Positions 22,146-32,924 of a DNA stretch of 64,000 nt are shown here, piece by piece. Every line of letters starts with the position of its first letter. Within the stretch, counting starts at the first letter, position 1. The notes beneath the pieces are model-generated. The model saw only the letters and a program-made list of their open reading frames with translations. It had not been told where the DNA came from and ran no database searches. Both the position numbers and the translations under genes were made by a program. The DNA comes from Scleroderma bovista (lineage: Eukaryota > Basidiomycota > Agaricomycetes > Boletales > Sclerodermataceae). The stretch is from contig JAYMGJ010000188.1 of assembly GCA_037178675.1 (NCBI GenBank), positions 1 to 64,000 on the forward strand, written 5' to 3'.

Positions 22146-23300
22146 TTATTCAGCCAATCTCCATACGGTGATCATCTCACGGTGATCAGCATCTTGTCTT
22201 TGTCCGTCACTGACGTGCTTGATGGGGTATCTTTCCATCAAATCCTCTATACATACCCCGTCATGGATGGCAGCATGTACTTCGCCGGCATTCGGCGCTA
22301 GCTTGACTCGTGCCAGGCAGACCCTGCCAAGACTCTGGATTTCCAAGGGGGTCACTTGTCGAGCAAGGGAAAGTCGTAGTATTCTGTAATCACGGTCAAC
22401 GTGCCGTGCCCTTCTCTCCCCAATAGAAGAAGTAGCTGCAGACAAACTGTAGGGGGAGGAACAGCAGGGAAGGGGGTCATGACTGGCGATGCCGTGACAT
22501 CAGCGGGGGCAGTCACCTTTGCGCACTGACGCGAATCGCTCAATTGACTGATCGGCGGGGCGTCATTGTCCTGCCGGAATTGGAAGGCTCGAAAGAGCGC
22601 GACGGCTCCGGGTTAGGACAGAGTTGAAATTCATGTCAGATTTCCCGAAGGTGCCTCAGCCTGTAAAGGGAAATTCAAGAAGGCTCCGCAACTGACGGAT
22701 TTTCCAGGTAGATACGTACTGCCTGTTACACGCTCGTCATCAGCCGTCGATGCATGACACACACACATCCAAAAACACTACGAAGGCTTGACACAGAGAG
22801 ATTTTTCAAGTTGGGAGGGAAGGGAGGTAAAGCCTCGAGACATGTTTTTCCTGAGTCAACAATAAACTTTGTCCTGCTAAAGAATTTTGGACACGAAAGG
22901 CAGCTCAGTCTTGACGTGTTTTATAGCGAGCGACTAGAAAGCGTCACCTACTCAGAGACCTCGTGAATATTGCAGAAACTCGATAAGTCGGCAAGAGAAG
23001 CAGAAATGCTCTTAAGCCGGGGATTTCTGCTCAGAAAAGTCACAAGAAAAAAACGCTCAGCAGGTCAAGACTCAAAAGTAATGCCAAAGGCTCAAGATAA
23101 CGTGTCCAATGCCAGTGCCAAATGGTCTGCGCGGGGCCTCTGCCCAGACGCTCCTCACGATCCAAGTATTGTGAAGTACGATGGAGCGGGGAGTCTCGTT
23201 TGCCGTCGGTGAATGGGTGCGATAGTAGGAAATCAACGGTAGGTCCAGTGAGATGCCAATGGTCTTGAAACGTCGAATCGGTGGCAATGTCGTTACTAGT
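22146..23300 (-). pseudogene. decayed genomic copy of the LRR gene at 30909-32625
   Basis: On the minus strand the block matches the LRR gene in order. Near 23290-23170 it has the exon-1 segment (protein DREERL and surroundings), with about 150 bp deleted relative to the parent. Near 23090-23040 it matches parental intron 1 (CATTACTTTTG, CTGCTGAGC and a T run before the acceptor). Then come exon-2 and LRR segments, and finally the VTASPV...VITEYYD region near 22440-22380. It contains stops, frameshifts and deletions. Because the intron is kept it arose by DNA duplication, not by reverse transcription. It is not expected to make a protein. Confidence 0.8.
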
Positions 23301-23522
23301 AGGGAGGCTGATTAGGCTACCACGACCCACAGTACTAGTACGCCCATGGAATCGTGGTGCTCTGGAAGAAGTTAGACAACTGGGAATGCGTCTGCGCAAG
23401 CGGCTCTGGGTTGGTGACTTGATCGGCTTTCTGATATCCTTCCGCAAGGATCACATACCGGGATTCAAATGGAAGAGGACATATTGTTTGCAACGCCGAC
23501 GCACCGTCCAGTCTCTATATAG

Positions 23523-24239
23523 GTGTCGAGTATCGCCACCGCCAGATCTCGATTCTCTGGTCGTTGCTATTATTGTCGTGAGTTTTTCCGTCACGGTCTA
23601 GTAGTAGTACCCCCTCCGTCTGTCGTCACGCCCCAATTGGATAGTACTTTGAGGCTACTACTTCCTAAGGACCTTTGTCGCTCGCTTCCCCGCGGCGGTG
23701 CGGATTTCTTTCATGACCGTACTCTGCAGCCTGTAGCTCTTAGTCTTCCCGTGTCTTCTCCACATTGGATTGATGATGTTGATGCTGCTCCTTTACGGAC
23801 GACAGTTCCGCAGCAGTTGATGCGACATCTTCCTCCCAGATGCTCTTGAGATCCTACAGCTCTTCCACCTTGGTCAACACATCTTGTCCAGTTTTTCCTT
23901 GCCAGTGTCAATGATACCGCAAGTGCTACCGACTTGGCCATTCGTACTATTATTGACAGAGCCAGGGACCCGAGGGACCCATGCCGTCATTCTGTGGCGT
24001 TGGTTGACTCTACCGTAATAGAGTACCTTCGACTTGCTTTACATAGTATAGATGAGTTACCTGAGCTCCAGCTTCCACAGGCTCCAATCCTTCCGACTCA
24101 TCCCTTTCCATACTCACCGCAAGTGAGTACACGGTGCATTGGATCAGAAGAAAGGCCCAACAGTATAGATGGGTCCTATTGTTGTCGATTTAGCATTTCA
24201 ACTGGTGACGTTACATCCTTCCAATACCATCGAGATTAA
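23523..24239 (+). pseudogene. unidentified ORF, unit A, interrupted by one TGA
   Basis: One reading frame runs from about 23523 to 24239 (about 238 codons), broken only by TGA at 23847-23849. Composition is protein-like (RGGADFFHDRTLQPVALSLP, FFLASVNDTASATDLAIRTI, VALVDSTVIEYLRLALHSID). No ATG lies close upstream in frame; an in-frame ATG at 23469 is followed by a TAG at 23520-23522. A GTGAGT at 24121 could start an intron. The 3' part (SPQ...GDVTSI-like) resembles the frame at 29472-29672, which sits in the same place before the second DUF6533 copy. I do not recognise the family. Confidence 0.4.
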
Positions 24240-24392
24240 TTAGGTACCCGTAGTGGAGAAGGCTCGTTCCTGTGTGGATTGCGCCATCTTATCTCGGCTC
24301 GGTGTCTTAAATGCGTTCCAGGACGTATGATAGGATGCGTGTTCATCCCTCTGACTCTTAGATTCGAGCTGTTCACCCAATTCGAAGCTCCA

Positions 24393-26043
24393 ATGTCCTC
24401 TCAGTTGTGGGTATTTCTCATATTTGCGTACGTCCATGCTAACTGTTGAGTTGTGGCTGGCAGAGATATTGGTCGTTTGTTCACCGTTGTAGTTTTCAGT
24501 GAGGGACACCCGCAGTTGCTACATCGCTCTCACTACCAGGTACTCACACTTGCTTGCAGCACTGTTATCGTACGACTACGCACTCACAATTGGACGAGAG
24601 ATCGAGCTATTCTGGAAAAGATCTCGGAGATCGTGGACATTTTCCCTCTTCATTGCCAATCGATATATCACCCTCTTTGGCCATGTTCCATCACTTGTGT
24701 ATTCATTTTGGCCTTATTCCGGCACCAGCGTACGTCATGATCCCTGTTGATTTATGTCCCAGCTCATTCTTGATGTGCAACCTCTACCCGCTTCTACAAT
24801 AGTGGTAATCTGATTTCAATTGGTTCTGTCTTCGGTGTGCTTGACACTTTACTAGGTGTGATTCCCTCCGCCAGTTTATCCGGGCGGAGATTTTTGTCGT
24901 CCAGCTAATTGGAACAGGTGTGTGCTTGTCGACTGTCTTCGCTTATGATCATAATCATCGTGATGAATCGAAGTAATCATGACTATGCGTATCTATGCTC
25001 TCTGTCGAAATAGCTGGCAAGTCTTAATCTTCCTTGGGACGCTTATACTGGTTGCAGGCGCTGTTGCTTGTGTATGTTGATCCTGTCAACCTTTTGATTG
25101 CATAGCTATTGACTTATAAGCTGATGAAAAGTGGTCATTGTTCTCCCCTGAATTCAACTTCCCAACTTCAAAAAAGTCCGCTCTTCCTTTGCAAGGCGCA
25201 ACAGCGAATGTCGGCTGTCCCACCAGTGCGTTCTATTTCCAATCTGAGCAGTAAGTTTTCTTCGTGTTGTTATAACCTAGGGTCACAGCATGCTTCCACA
25301 GGGCTCTGTGTATGTGCCCCCAAATTCATTTCCAGAAGCACCGCTTCCAACACATTGTATATGTGCCATTAATACAGATATAGCAATTGCATGGATCGGG
25401 CAGCTCATTTTTGACATTTTTGTCTTTCTGCTTACCCTCCTGCAAACACTGCGCATTCGAGCAAAAGGACGGCGTAGTATAGCAGACGTCTTCTTACGGG
25501 ATGGTGTGTCTGTCCCTGATTTCATTTCCTCTGAAACTCATACCCGTGGATTGTTAGGTTGCCTGTATTTTGCGTACGTTGAGGATTCTTTTAATGGCCG
25601 GATGAAGCTGATGAGACGTCACCATTTCAGGGTAATGTGTTGTGGCGTTATTTCAAATATAACTGTACTATTGGTGAGTTTTTCGGCCTTTCTTACCTCT
25701 TTAATTCAACCTGGATCAGGAGGCGACGGCAAGCTATCAACTTTCCGGCACTGAATGGGGGCTAACTCTTTCCCCTCCTTCTAGAACTCTACCAAAGGCC
25801 TCTCGGGTAGCGTTACGAATGCGTGAGCCACTCCATTTCTTGATTCGAAATCGTCGTCATTGTGCAATCATGATCAGGATCTCAGCAACACTGATTTCAA
25901 GGCTCATGCTAAATCTTCGGGATCCAAGGATAACAGACCCAATAGGTTCTTCGTTGCATCCATTAACGCATACAAAAATGGTATTTATCTCCGATGACAC
26001 TACGATTGATGGGGTTGGAAAAGTGTCAATGCCAGTACCATAG
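24393..26043 (+). CDS. DUF6533-type seven-transmembrane protein, copy A
   Basis: A many-exon gene. At the 5' end 24393-24406, 24464-24498 and 24560-24729 join in frame into the DUF6533 signature (YDYALTIGREIELFWKRSRR, FIANRYITLFGH). Further exons encode CDSLRQFIRAEIFVVQLIGT, MRIYALCRNSWQVLIFLGTL, a segment at 25290-25510 ending RSIADVFLRDG, MCCGVISNITVLL, and a C-terminal exon to 26043 with ISRLMLNLRDPRITDP. Splice sites around these join cleanly (for example GCG|GTACGT near 25575). I could not resolve the joins at about 24730-24850 and 25070-25290, so the gene may be intact or damaged there. The family is abundant in Agaricomycetes and of unknown function, predicted at membranes. Confidence 0.7.
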
Positions 26044-26759
26044 TAGAACTGACTAGGATGAGACAGTATTTTTCAGCCAAATTGTCAGCAGAGGTGACAG
26101 ATTTTGTATGATATATTTTTCTTACACTCCTTTTCGAATCCAAGTGATGATACAACACGTGTTGGGCTATAAGTTGGCAAGTCGGTTGACCTGGGCATCT
26201 CGCTAGACCCACAGTCTATTCCCTGGAGCTGAAGGTAATCTAAGGGTGAATGACAACAAAGTACTACCATCCATGGCGGGATATACATAGGAGGATTGAC
26301 TCGAAAGATACCCTATCAAACACCTCAGTCACCGATCAAGACGAAATGTTGGCAACCCTTCACGGAGACTGGTTGAACAAATACGCAGTATTCAAGGCAT
26401 CGGTGGCGTGACGGAAAGTTGCAATCTTGCGTTGTGTAGTACACTCCCAGCGAGTCGGAGTAGAGCTAATGTAGTGGTGGCTATTATGGGTCAATGGAGC
26501 TGTGGGCCCCTGTGGTTCAAGGTGGACGTGAATGAACTCATCTGCCTTGTTGCACGAGGAAGGCAAGATCATCGGGTGTTCATGCTGGTTAACACAGATC
26601 ACAAATGCTTCGTACAGACTTATTGATGTTACATTTCAAACCCAAACTAGATTTGTGCTCGATTCGCCCTAATCTTCAACACGCACAAGCCTGAACAACT
26701 GCGAGTCGGGAATGGGACTTTGAAAATTAGAGAACGTGAGCTGCAATGGGGCATTAGAG
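26044..26759. other. no gene; start shared with the flank of DUF6533 copy B
   Basis: The first roughly 80 bp (about 26050-26130, with GTCAGCAGAGG and TATGATATAT) match 30710-30790 after copy B, so the duplicated unit extends past the coding region. The rest contains only short frames. Confidence 0.45.
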
Positions 26760-27268
26760 TCATGCCATCCCATAAGTAACAAACTCTAGATCGCACTTGA
26801 CGATGGCAACCGGGTTCACCTCCTGGGTCAGTCCATCCGGCTGAAGGGTTGTCATGTAGTTGAATGCTTTAGTAAAAGTCAATCTAAGTCCTGCCTGTAA
26901 TTCTGTCGAGTGTTGGATGCGAATCACTCGCCTGTAAGCTTGTTTGTCTGGATGATACTTGAATACCCATGTCACAGCATTGCCGTCATCAATGGACTGA
27001 AGTGTGTTTGGAATTCCTTTGGACTTTACATATCCACCGTGGACCTGGATGAGGTAAGTGCAGACTGGCGGTCCCTTGAATCCTGTGAGGGTGATCTGTT
27101 GGCAACGTTTTCAAGATAGAGCATGTGCCCGTGTGTTGTGAGACTTACTGGTGTGACATTGTTAAGGATCACAACATCTGCAGGGGCTAACGAGGGACAG
27201 GCATTAACGACATTGCCATCGATATAGGACAAGACGTTGTAGTTTCCGGGAGCAAGCTCGCAGGACAT
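26760..27268 (-). CDS. small beta-trefoil-like protein 1 (151 aa)
   Basis: Two exons on the minus strand, 27149-27268 and 26760-27095, join in phase 0 through a 53-bp GT-AG intron to give 151 residues from MSCELAPGNYNVLS to VTYGMA and TGA. There is no signal peptide. Alternating hydrophobic beta-strand patches (NYNVLSYIDGNVVNA, VTWVFKYHPDKQAYR, VIRIQHSTELQAG) and the length fit the small beta-trefoil lectin/protease-inhibitor-like proteins common in mushrooms, but I see no diagnostic motif, so the fold is an inference. Its upstream region closely resembles that of the trefoil gene at 42228 (GGATAAAA about 65 bp before the ATG, then TCAGAGTCAATACT), which supports both as expressed relatives. 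Confidence 0.6.
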
Positions 27269-27324
27269 GGTGAAAATGATGTGGACAGAGTATTGACTCT
27301 GAGCAGTCACCAGCAGCAGGCTGC

Positions 27325-27335
27325 CCATTTTATCC
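27325..27335 (-). promoter_or_regulatory. TATA-like element of trefoil gene 1
   Basis: The minus strand reads GGATAAAATGG about 57-67 bp upstream of the ATG at 27268. The same word GGATAAAAGG lies at the equivalent distance before the ATG at 42228. Confidence 0.5.
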
Positions 27336-29471
27336 TGCGGGCATCTTCCAGTACCCCCATTCGGTCATAAATGGACATTGCTTACATTGAACTGACCAAT
27401 CCACATTACGGACGAGCAACTGGGCTGCTGGCGGTGAGCTAGATTAGTTTCGCGTGCCACTTGATCGAGATCATGGTGATGAAAACTCAATCCACGAACT
27501 CTCACTTTGAGTTCTCCTGACCAGAAGCAGTACAGTATTCACAATCAGCACTCCCATGTACACAGCAGGGGTCAAACCCACGGGCTCGAGCACGATGAGG
27601 TATAATGATGCCTGTAACTCTAGATGACATGTGTCCCCTTGCATTCTAAGCTGGACCAGACCTCTAGTCGGAGTGAAGTCTTTACGATCACCAAGTTAGC
27701 TCACCTTGACGTGAACGTGCCCAATGGCCGTTCGAACAGAGTTTACACGGGTGACGTGGAAATGCCTACCTGGCACTAGGACAAGAACACCTAAGGCCGC
27801 TGTACTTGCGGGATTCCCATATCAGCTACAGATTTCTCCATCAAATTCGGACATCACCTCGATACGACTCGTGCCCCATGACTGCAGTCTTCACCGTTTT
27901 TGGCACCCTCAACTGTTAGCTGGCGTTGGTGACCAAAGATCGTTCTCATTGTGGGCCTTGAGCTCGCTGAGTGTTGCATAAAGACGCCTTCAACTAATAG
28001 AAGATGGTCAAAAAACACCACCTCAGGGACAGCGCGTGGTGGTGGTTGACACCGAGGGAGGCAAGGCCCGAGCCAGTTTCCATTAACCTTTGGTCTCCGG
28101 AGATCCGTTATCATCGATTCCGTGCATGTAATACGATCACATGTGAATGGTGGAGTTTGGTTCTTTGAATTCTAGGCATTCTCCTTCCATGTACCAGATC
28201 AATGGGCTTTAGATCACTCTCCAATTACGGATGCACGGTCAGTCCTTTTACGTCCCAGGGAAGGCCACGTTCGTTCGAATCGGTTCGATCATCAGTGAAC
28301 ACGGATTCCTTTATGTATTTCCGGCCGCCAACAGTGTATGTAGTGTGCGCTGTGAACTAGCCAAGCACGTCAGCAACAATTTTCCATTGGGTAGAGGATT
28401 ACCGTGTAGTGACCAGAAACCTCCCCAAATGGTGGGCCGCCAACAAACTCGGCGGGAGTCTTGATCGTGGTTCAGTCTCAGGAATTTTATTTCCTAATCA
28501 TGGTTTGTGATTATTTGCTTCTCACATCGGTGCAACAATCGACAGCCGGACTCGGAGCCACCGATAACACGCAACACGTCTTTCTTGCTTTTGAAGTCAG
28601 GGCCTAGCGCTGACACACAATTCCACCCCGGAACATAATTGCTGAGCATCTTTGTGTTTCATCCTGTGCACTTCCACTCGTATAAAGTGTCCTTTAGCTT
28701 CGCAGGCGCCCCTTTCTACCTGTTTGGCGTGAGCACGCTTCAAAAGTACTTCCTTACACCACACCTCCTTCGGAATTTTTTTTAACTGATCTGAAGTACG
28801 TTATACGATGGTGTGTGGACACTGCTTTCTAGAAACTGACTTCGCACCGAACAGGATATCTGTCATCACTGTTGCCACGAAACGACGTGGGTATCGGAAA
28901 TACAACCCCCTTTTCACAAGGAATGGCAAGATCACACAAAAGCGCGAATAACGATGTTTTAAGCTAGCCTATCAGAACGCCGTGAGCACGTCTGGTTTAC
29001 TTATGCAAGTGAACGTTGAGGTGGAAAAGAACGCGATATTGGAATAGCATGCACGCGATGGAGGGGAGCATTGATTGGAAACAAGTGCGTAGTGTCAGGC
29101 AATACAATGGCGCCATCTCCGAGGTGCTTAGCCGTGAGGTGCTGTAGCCCATTGAAGTGGTTGACGCCCCGTAACGCATGGTGGTGGTAGACAATGGTGA
29201 CATCTCCTATTGATCAGACTGATGGTTTGTCATTGCACCAAGCAAGGCTCACGCAGGCACTTCCCCGAGTTATGTGATAACCTTGGTGAGCCCCCGTTGA
29301 CAGAGCCTCTCTCGACATTGCCAGTACTAGTTCGGCTAGGCCCAGATTGGTTTTACCTGGGTAAGTACACACGAAGCAAAGCGTTGCAGCTTCACTTGAA
29401 TCCCGCTGTCTGATCCTTCTGGAAGGGTATCAGAAATAACACTGGTTGAGTCACCATCAACACAGAGCTCC
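27336..29471. other. no recognisable gene
   Basis: About 2.1 kb with only short frames on both strands (up to 86 codons). It may contain remnants of exons, but nothing I could join or identify. A minus-strand frame at 28997-29203 is Ser/Thr/Met-rich with no domain. Confidence 0.4.
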
Positions 29472-29672
29472 ATGGATGCATCCAATTTTGACCCCTTCCA
29501 GAGTACAGCAATTCCACCTGTGCATAATTTGCATTCACCGCAGGTGGGTGCACATGGTGTTCCCAATGGTGTAACGACGGTTCCTGGTCGCATTGTTGTT
29601 CGTCCGACGTTCAACGTTCAAAATGGAGACGTTACTTCAATCAGCGAGATTACCTGTAGTGGAGAAGGATAG
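29472..29672 (+). pseudogene. fragment of the unidentified ORF, unit B
   Basis: A 66-codon frame ending GDVTSISEITCSGEG. Its HSPQVGAHGVPNG to GDVTS stretch parallels the tail of the unit A ORF (about 24100-24230), and it precedes DUF6533 copy B by about the same distance. The upstream portion found in unit A is not recognisable here. It may be a residual exon or a decayed fragment. Confidence 0.35.
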
Positions 29673-29836
29673 CTTTCCCGCTCTTCCCCCCCTTTCCTTT
29701 TGTAACTTCCTCGAAGTTGTAGCTGTTACGTGGTGTTTGCGTGTTATCTCAGCCTATATATAGTACTACTACTTCTTCCAGGAGACGCCTTCATCCCTTT
29801 AAGATTCGGACTGTTCAATTAATTTGACGCTCCAAA

Positions 29837-30650
29837 ATGTCCTCTCAGCTGTGGGTACTTTTCAAACCTTGCGTATGTTCGTGCTAACTGTTGAGCTGTG
29901 TTTGGCAGAGACATCGATCGCTTGTTCACTGCTGTAGTTTTCGGTGAGTTTCCTGTCATCTGGTTGTTATTTCGTTTCCACTATCAGGTACTCACACTCG
30001 CTTGCAGCATTGCTACTGTACGAGTATACACTCACAATCGCACAAGAGATCGAGCTATTCTGGCAAAGATCTCGGAGATCATGGTCATTTTCCCTCTTCA
30101 TTGCCAATCGATATATTACCCTCTTTGGCCATGGTTCGTCACTTGCGTATTCGTTCTGGTCATCCGAAAGTTATTCCGATCTCAGTGTAGGTTATACCCC
30201 CTGTTGGTTTATGATCCATTTCATTCCTGACCTGTATCCTCTGCTCAGGGTAATGTGTTGTGGTGCTATTGCGAACATAACTGTGCCATTGGTGAGCTTT
30301 TCGGACTTGCCTGGTTTCTTAATTTAAGGTAAGTTAGAAGGCAACGGTAAGTTATTATCCTTTCAACACTGAATGGGGGCTGAGCCTGACCCCCCTTCCC
30401 TCTTCCAGGGCTCTTACAAAGGCCTCTCGGGTAGCGTTACGAATGTGTGAGCTTCCACGCCTTGGTTAGAATTTAAGAAACTGAACCATTCACCATCAGA
30501 ATCGCGGCCATATTGATTTCGAGGCTCATGCTAAACCTTCGGGATCCAAGAGTAACAGATCCGATAGGTTCTTCATTGCTTCCACTGTCGCATGCAAACA
30601 TGGTATTTACCCCTGGTGACATTGATGAGTCAGTGACATACCATAGTTGA
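29837..30650 (+). pseudogene. DUF6533-type seven-transmembrane protein, copy B, internally deleted
   Basis: ATG 29837 starts the same exon pattern as copy A, with two introns splicing to MSSQLDIDRLFTAVVF and ALLLYEYTLTIAQEIELFWQ, then FIANRYITLFGH. After DLYPLL the sequence jumps to VMCCGAIANITVPL, which in copy A lies about 840 bp further on, so the middle transmembrane segments are deleted. The C-terminal exon (ISRLMLNLRDPRVTDP) and a TGA at 30648-30650 remain. A protein from this copy would lack three to four membrane helices. Confidence 0.75.
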
Positions 30651-30908
30651 ACTGATGTTCTTTGGGGATGATGTGGGTGACATGCTGACTGAGTACTAAT
30701 AGCCGGGTAGTATGATGTTATGTTCGAGTTGATGAGGATTTTGTAGTCGAACTGGCAGCAGAGGCTGGTAGATTCTATATGATATATCTGCCTCGGTATC
30801 TATCGGTTGATGCCTTTCCTGGACAGACCCGCGTGTGTACGTAATAGTCGGGTTTGTTGGTTGCCCCGCCTGAGCCGTCGTCGTACGACTCAGCAAACAT
30901 CGACCACC

Positions 30909-32625
30909 ATGTCCATTACGCCAGCCTCGTCGACAGATTCATCTCCCTCTTCATCGCCAGTGCTGAGCCCAGTTGATTCTTCGCCACTTTCCAGCCCATA
31001 TCTCGACCCCTGCCCGCTGGACCCACCCTCACCTACCGCTGATTTACCACTATCGCACCCATTCGCTGGGTCCACCAAAGCCACAAAACGGCATCCTCAT
31101 TATGAGAAGAAGACACCTACTACGCCCCCAGCCATGTTGTCGCGTCCAGCAGGCTTATGCCGCGATGCAAGTGGCTCACGCTCTCTGATGGACGACGATT
31201 TTATGGCAAGCGACACCAGTTCCCCAACAAGAGACTCTCCGCCCCATCGCACCTCGCGATATCTGGACCGTGAGGAGCGTTTGTGGGAAGATGCCCTGCG
31301 TAGACCTTTTGACACTGGCATTGGACACGTTGATCTCAGGTCTCTAGCATTACTTTTGGCCTGCTGAGCCTTTTTTTCTCATATCATTTCTGAGCAGCAA
31401 TCAACAACTGAAAAGTATTCCTACTTCTATTGCCGACTTGTCCAGTTTTTTCAATACGCCCGAGGTCTCTGAGCAGACGATGTTTTCTGGTCGCTCGCTG
31501 TCACGCGTCAAGACTGAACCATCTTTCGCGTCCAAAACGCGTTCCTTTAGCCGGACACAGTCCATTGTCGACTCGGGAAAAGAGAGGCACGTCTTGCAGC
31601 TTTACCTTTCGGGGAACATGATCAGCGCCCTTCCACCCCAACTATTCACCCTGCAAAATCTCTCTGTGTTGAGCCTTCGTACGTATTTCTACATGCTTGT
31701 CACGCATGCATCGACAGCTAATAGCGAGTGTGTGCTAACAGGTGGTAATCAGCTTACGTACTTACCTGGAGAAATCTGTCGCCTGCGGAATCTTCGTGAA
31801 CTAAACATCTCCCTGAACAGGCTGACATTCTTGCCTTGGGAAATCCGCCATATGACCCTGGAAAAGCTTCAACTCTATCCTAATCCGTTCCTGCCGGAGC
31901 CATCACGGCCTTTCAAGCCTACCCCTTCCGGCAGGACACTGCCATCCCGTCGATCGATCACGCGACTTGCGTCGATGCGCAAGGATGCCGCCAACACACC
32001 CTCACCTGCGGATATCACGGTGTCCCCAGTGACGATCGCCCTCCCTGCTGTTCCTCCGCTTACAGAGCTTTGTCTCCGCATACTTCTTTCACCAGTGGGA
32101 GAAGGGCACGATGCAGCGACCGTGATTGCAGAATACTACGATGTCCCTCTGTCCGACCAATGGAATATTCCCCCAGCCATCCACCGAGTCTTGGCAGAGT
32201 CTGTACCCGGCCTGCTGCGCCCGCGGAAGCGGTTCTCTAGGGACGCTTCTCCGCACGCGTTCTCGGACGGCCGCCAGCGCTCAGCGAGCCAGCTCGGGAC
32301 GGCACGGTGTGCGAATCCGGACCACAGCACGAGCGTGTTTGTCAGGCATGCTGCTGAGCGGTTTACGTGGGAAAGGCATATTGCGGGCGTGGATGTTGGG
32401 GCGGCTGTGCCGCTGCGGTGGAGAGGCTGCATGCAGACCTGTCTGGACTTTTTGGACGAGTCGCGTGCTGCGAATGGCAAAGGTGCGGTGAGTCCTGATA
32501 CCCGGATGCTGGAGGCGAATCATCAGGATAGCGATGATATGGACATCGACCTCGACCTCGATGATGTGGTGCAGGTTGTTCACCTTGGGAGTGTCGGATT
32601 GAGCATGGACGAGTTTGATGATTAA
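30909..32625 (+). CDS. leucine-rich repeat protein
   Basis: Three exons, 30909-31339, 31398-31678 and 31742-32625, give 531 residues. ATG 30909 has a good context (CCACCATGTCC). The N-terminal 140 residues are Ser/Pro-rich and disordered. Leucine-rich repeats follow at about 140-255: DLSNNQLKSIPTSIADL, interrupted by a 45-residue Ser/Arg insert, then LYLSGNMISALPPQLFTLQN, LRGNQLTYLPGEICRLRNL and LNISLNRLTFLPWEI. The first repeat forms only when intron 1 is removed, which supports the model. The C-terminal half has a conserved-looking block with cysteines (CANPDHSTSVFVRHAAERFTW, PLRWRGCMQTCLDFLDE) and an acidic end. I know no function. A broken DNA copy lies at 22146-23300. Confidence 0.82.
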
Positions 32626-32924
32626 TGGGGACCCTTGGAATACATGCACTCATAGCAGTAGTGGAGGCACTGCATTATTTTTGTACGTGTAGATCACGGA
32701 CCGGACTTGCAAAGTATACTGTATCTATTTGGCATGCATATGAATAAATGCAATCATCAATATCCGTCTATTTGGTCCCCCAAAGATCACCGGCAGTATG
32801 GAACATACATCAGATCCCGTTAGTTTTAGCCGTATGCAGAAGTGCGCCGTAGCGTCGTTAGGGATGTGCGTCATCCATATTTGTATGTACAAGACTGTCT
32901 GTTCAGCATGCATGTCTGTCCACC

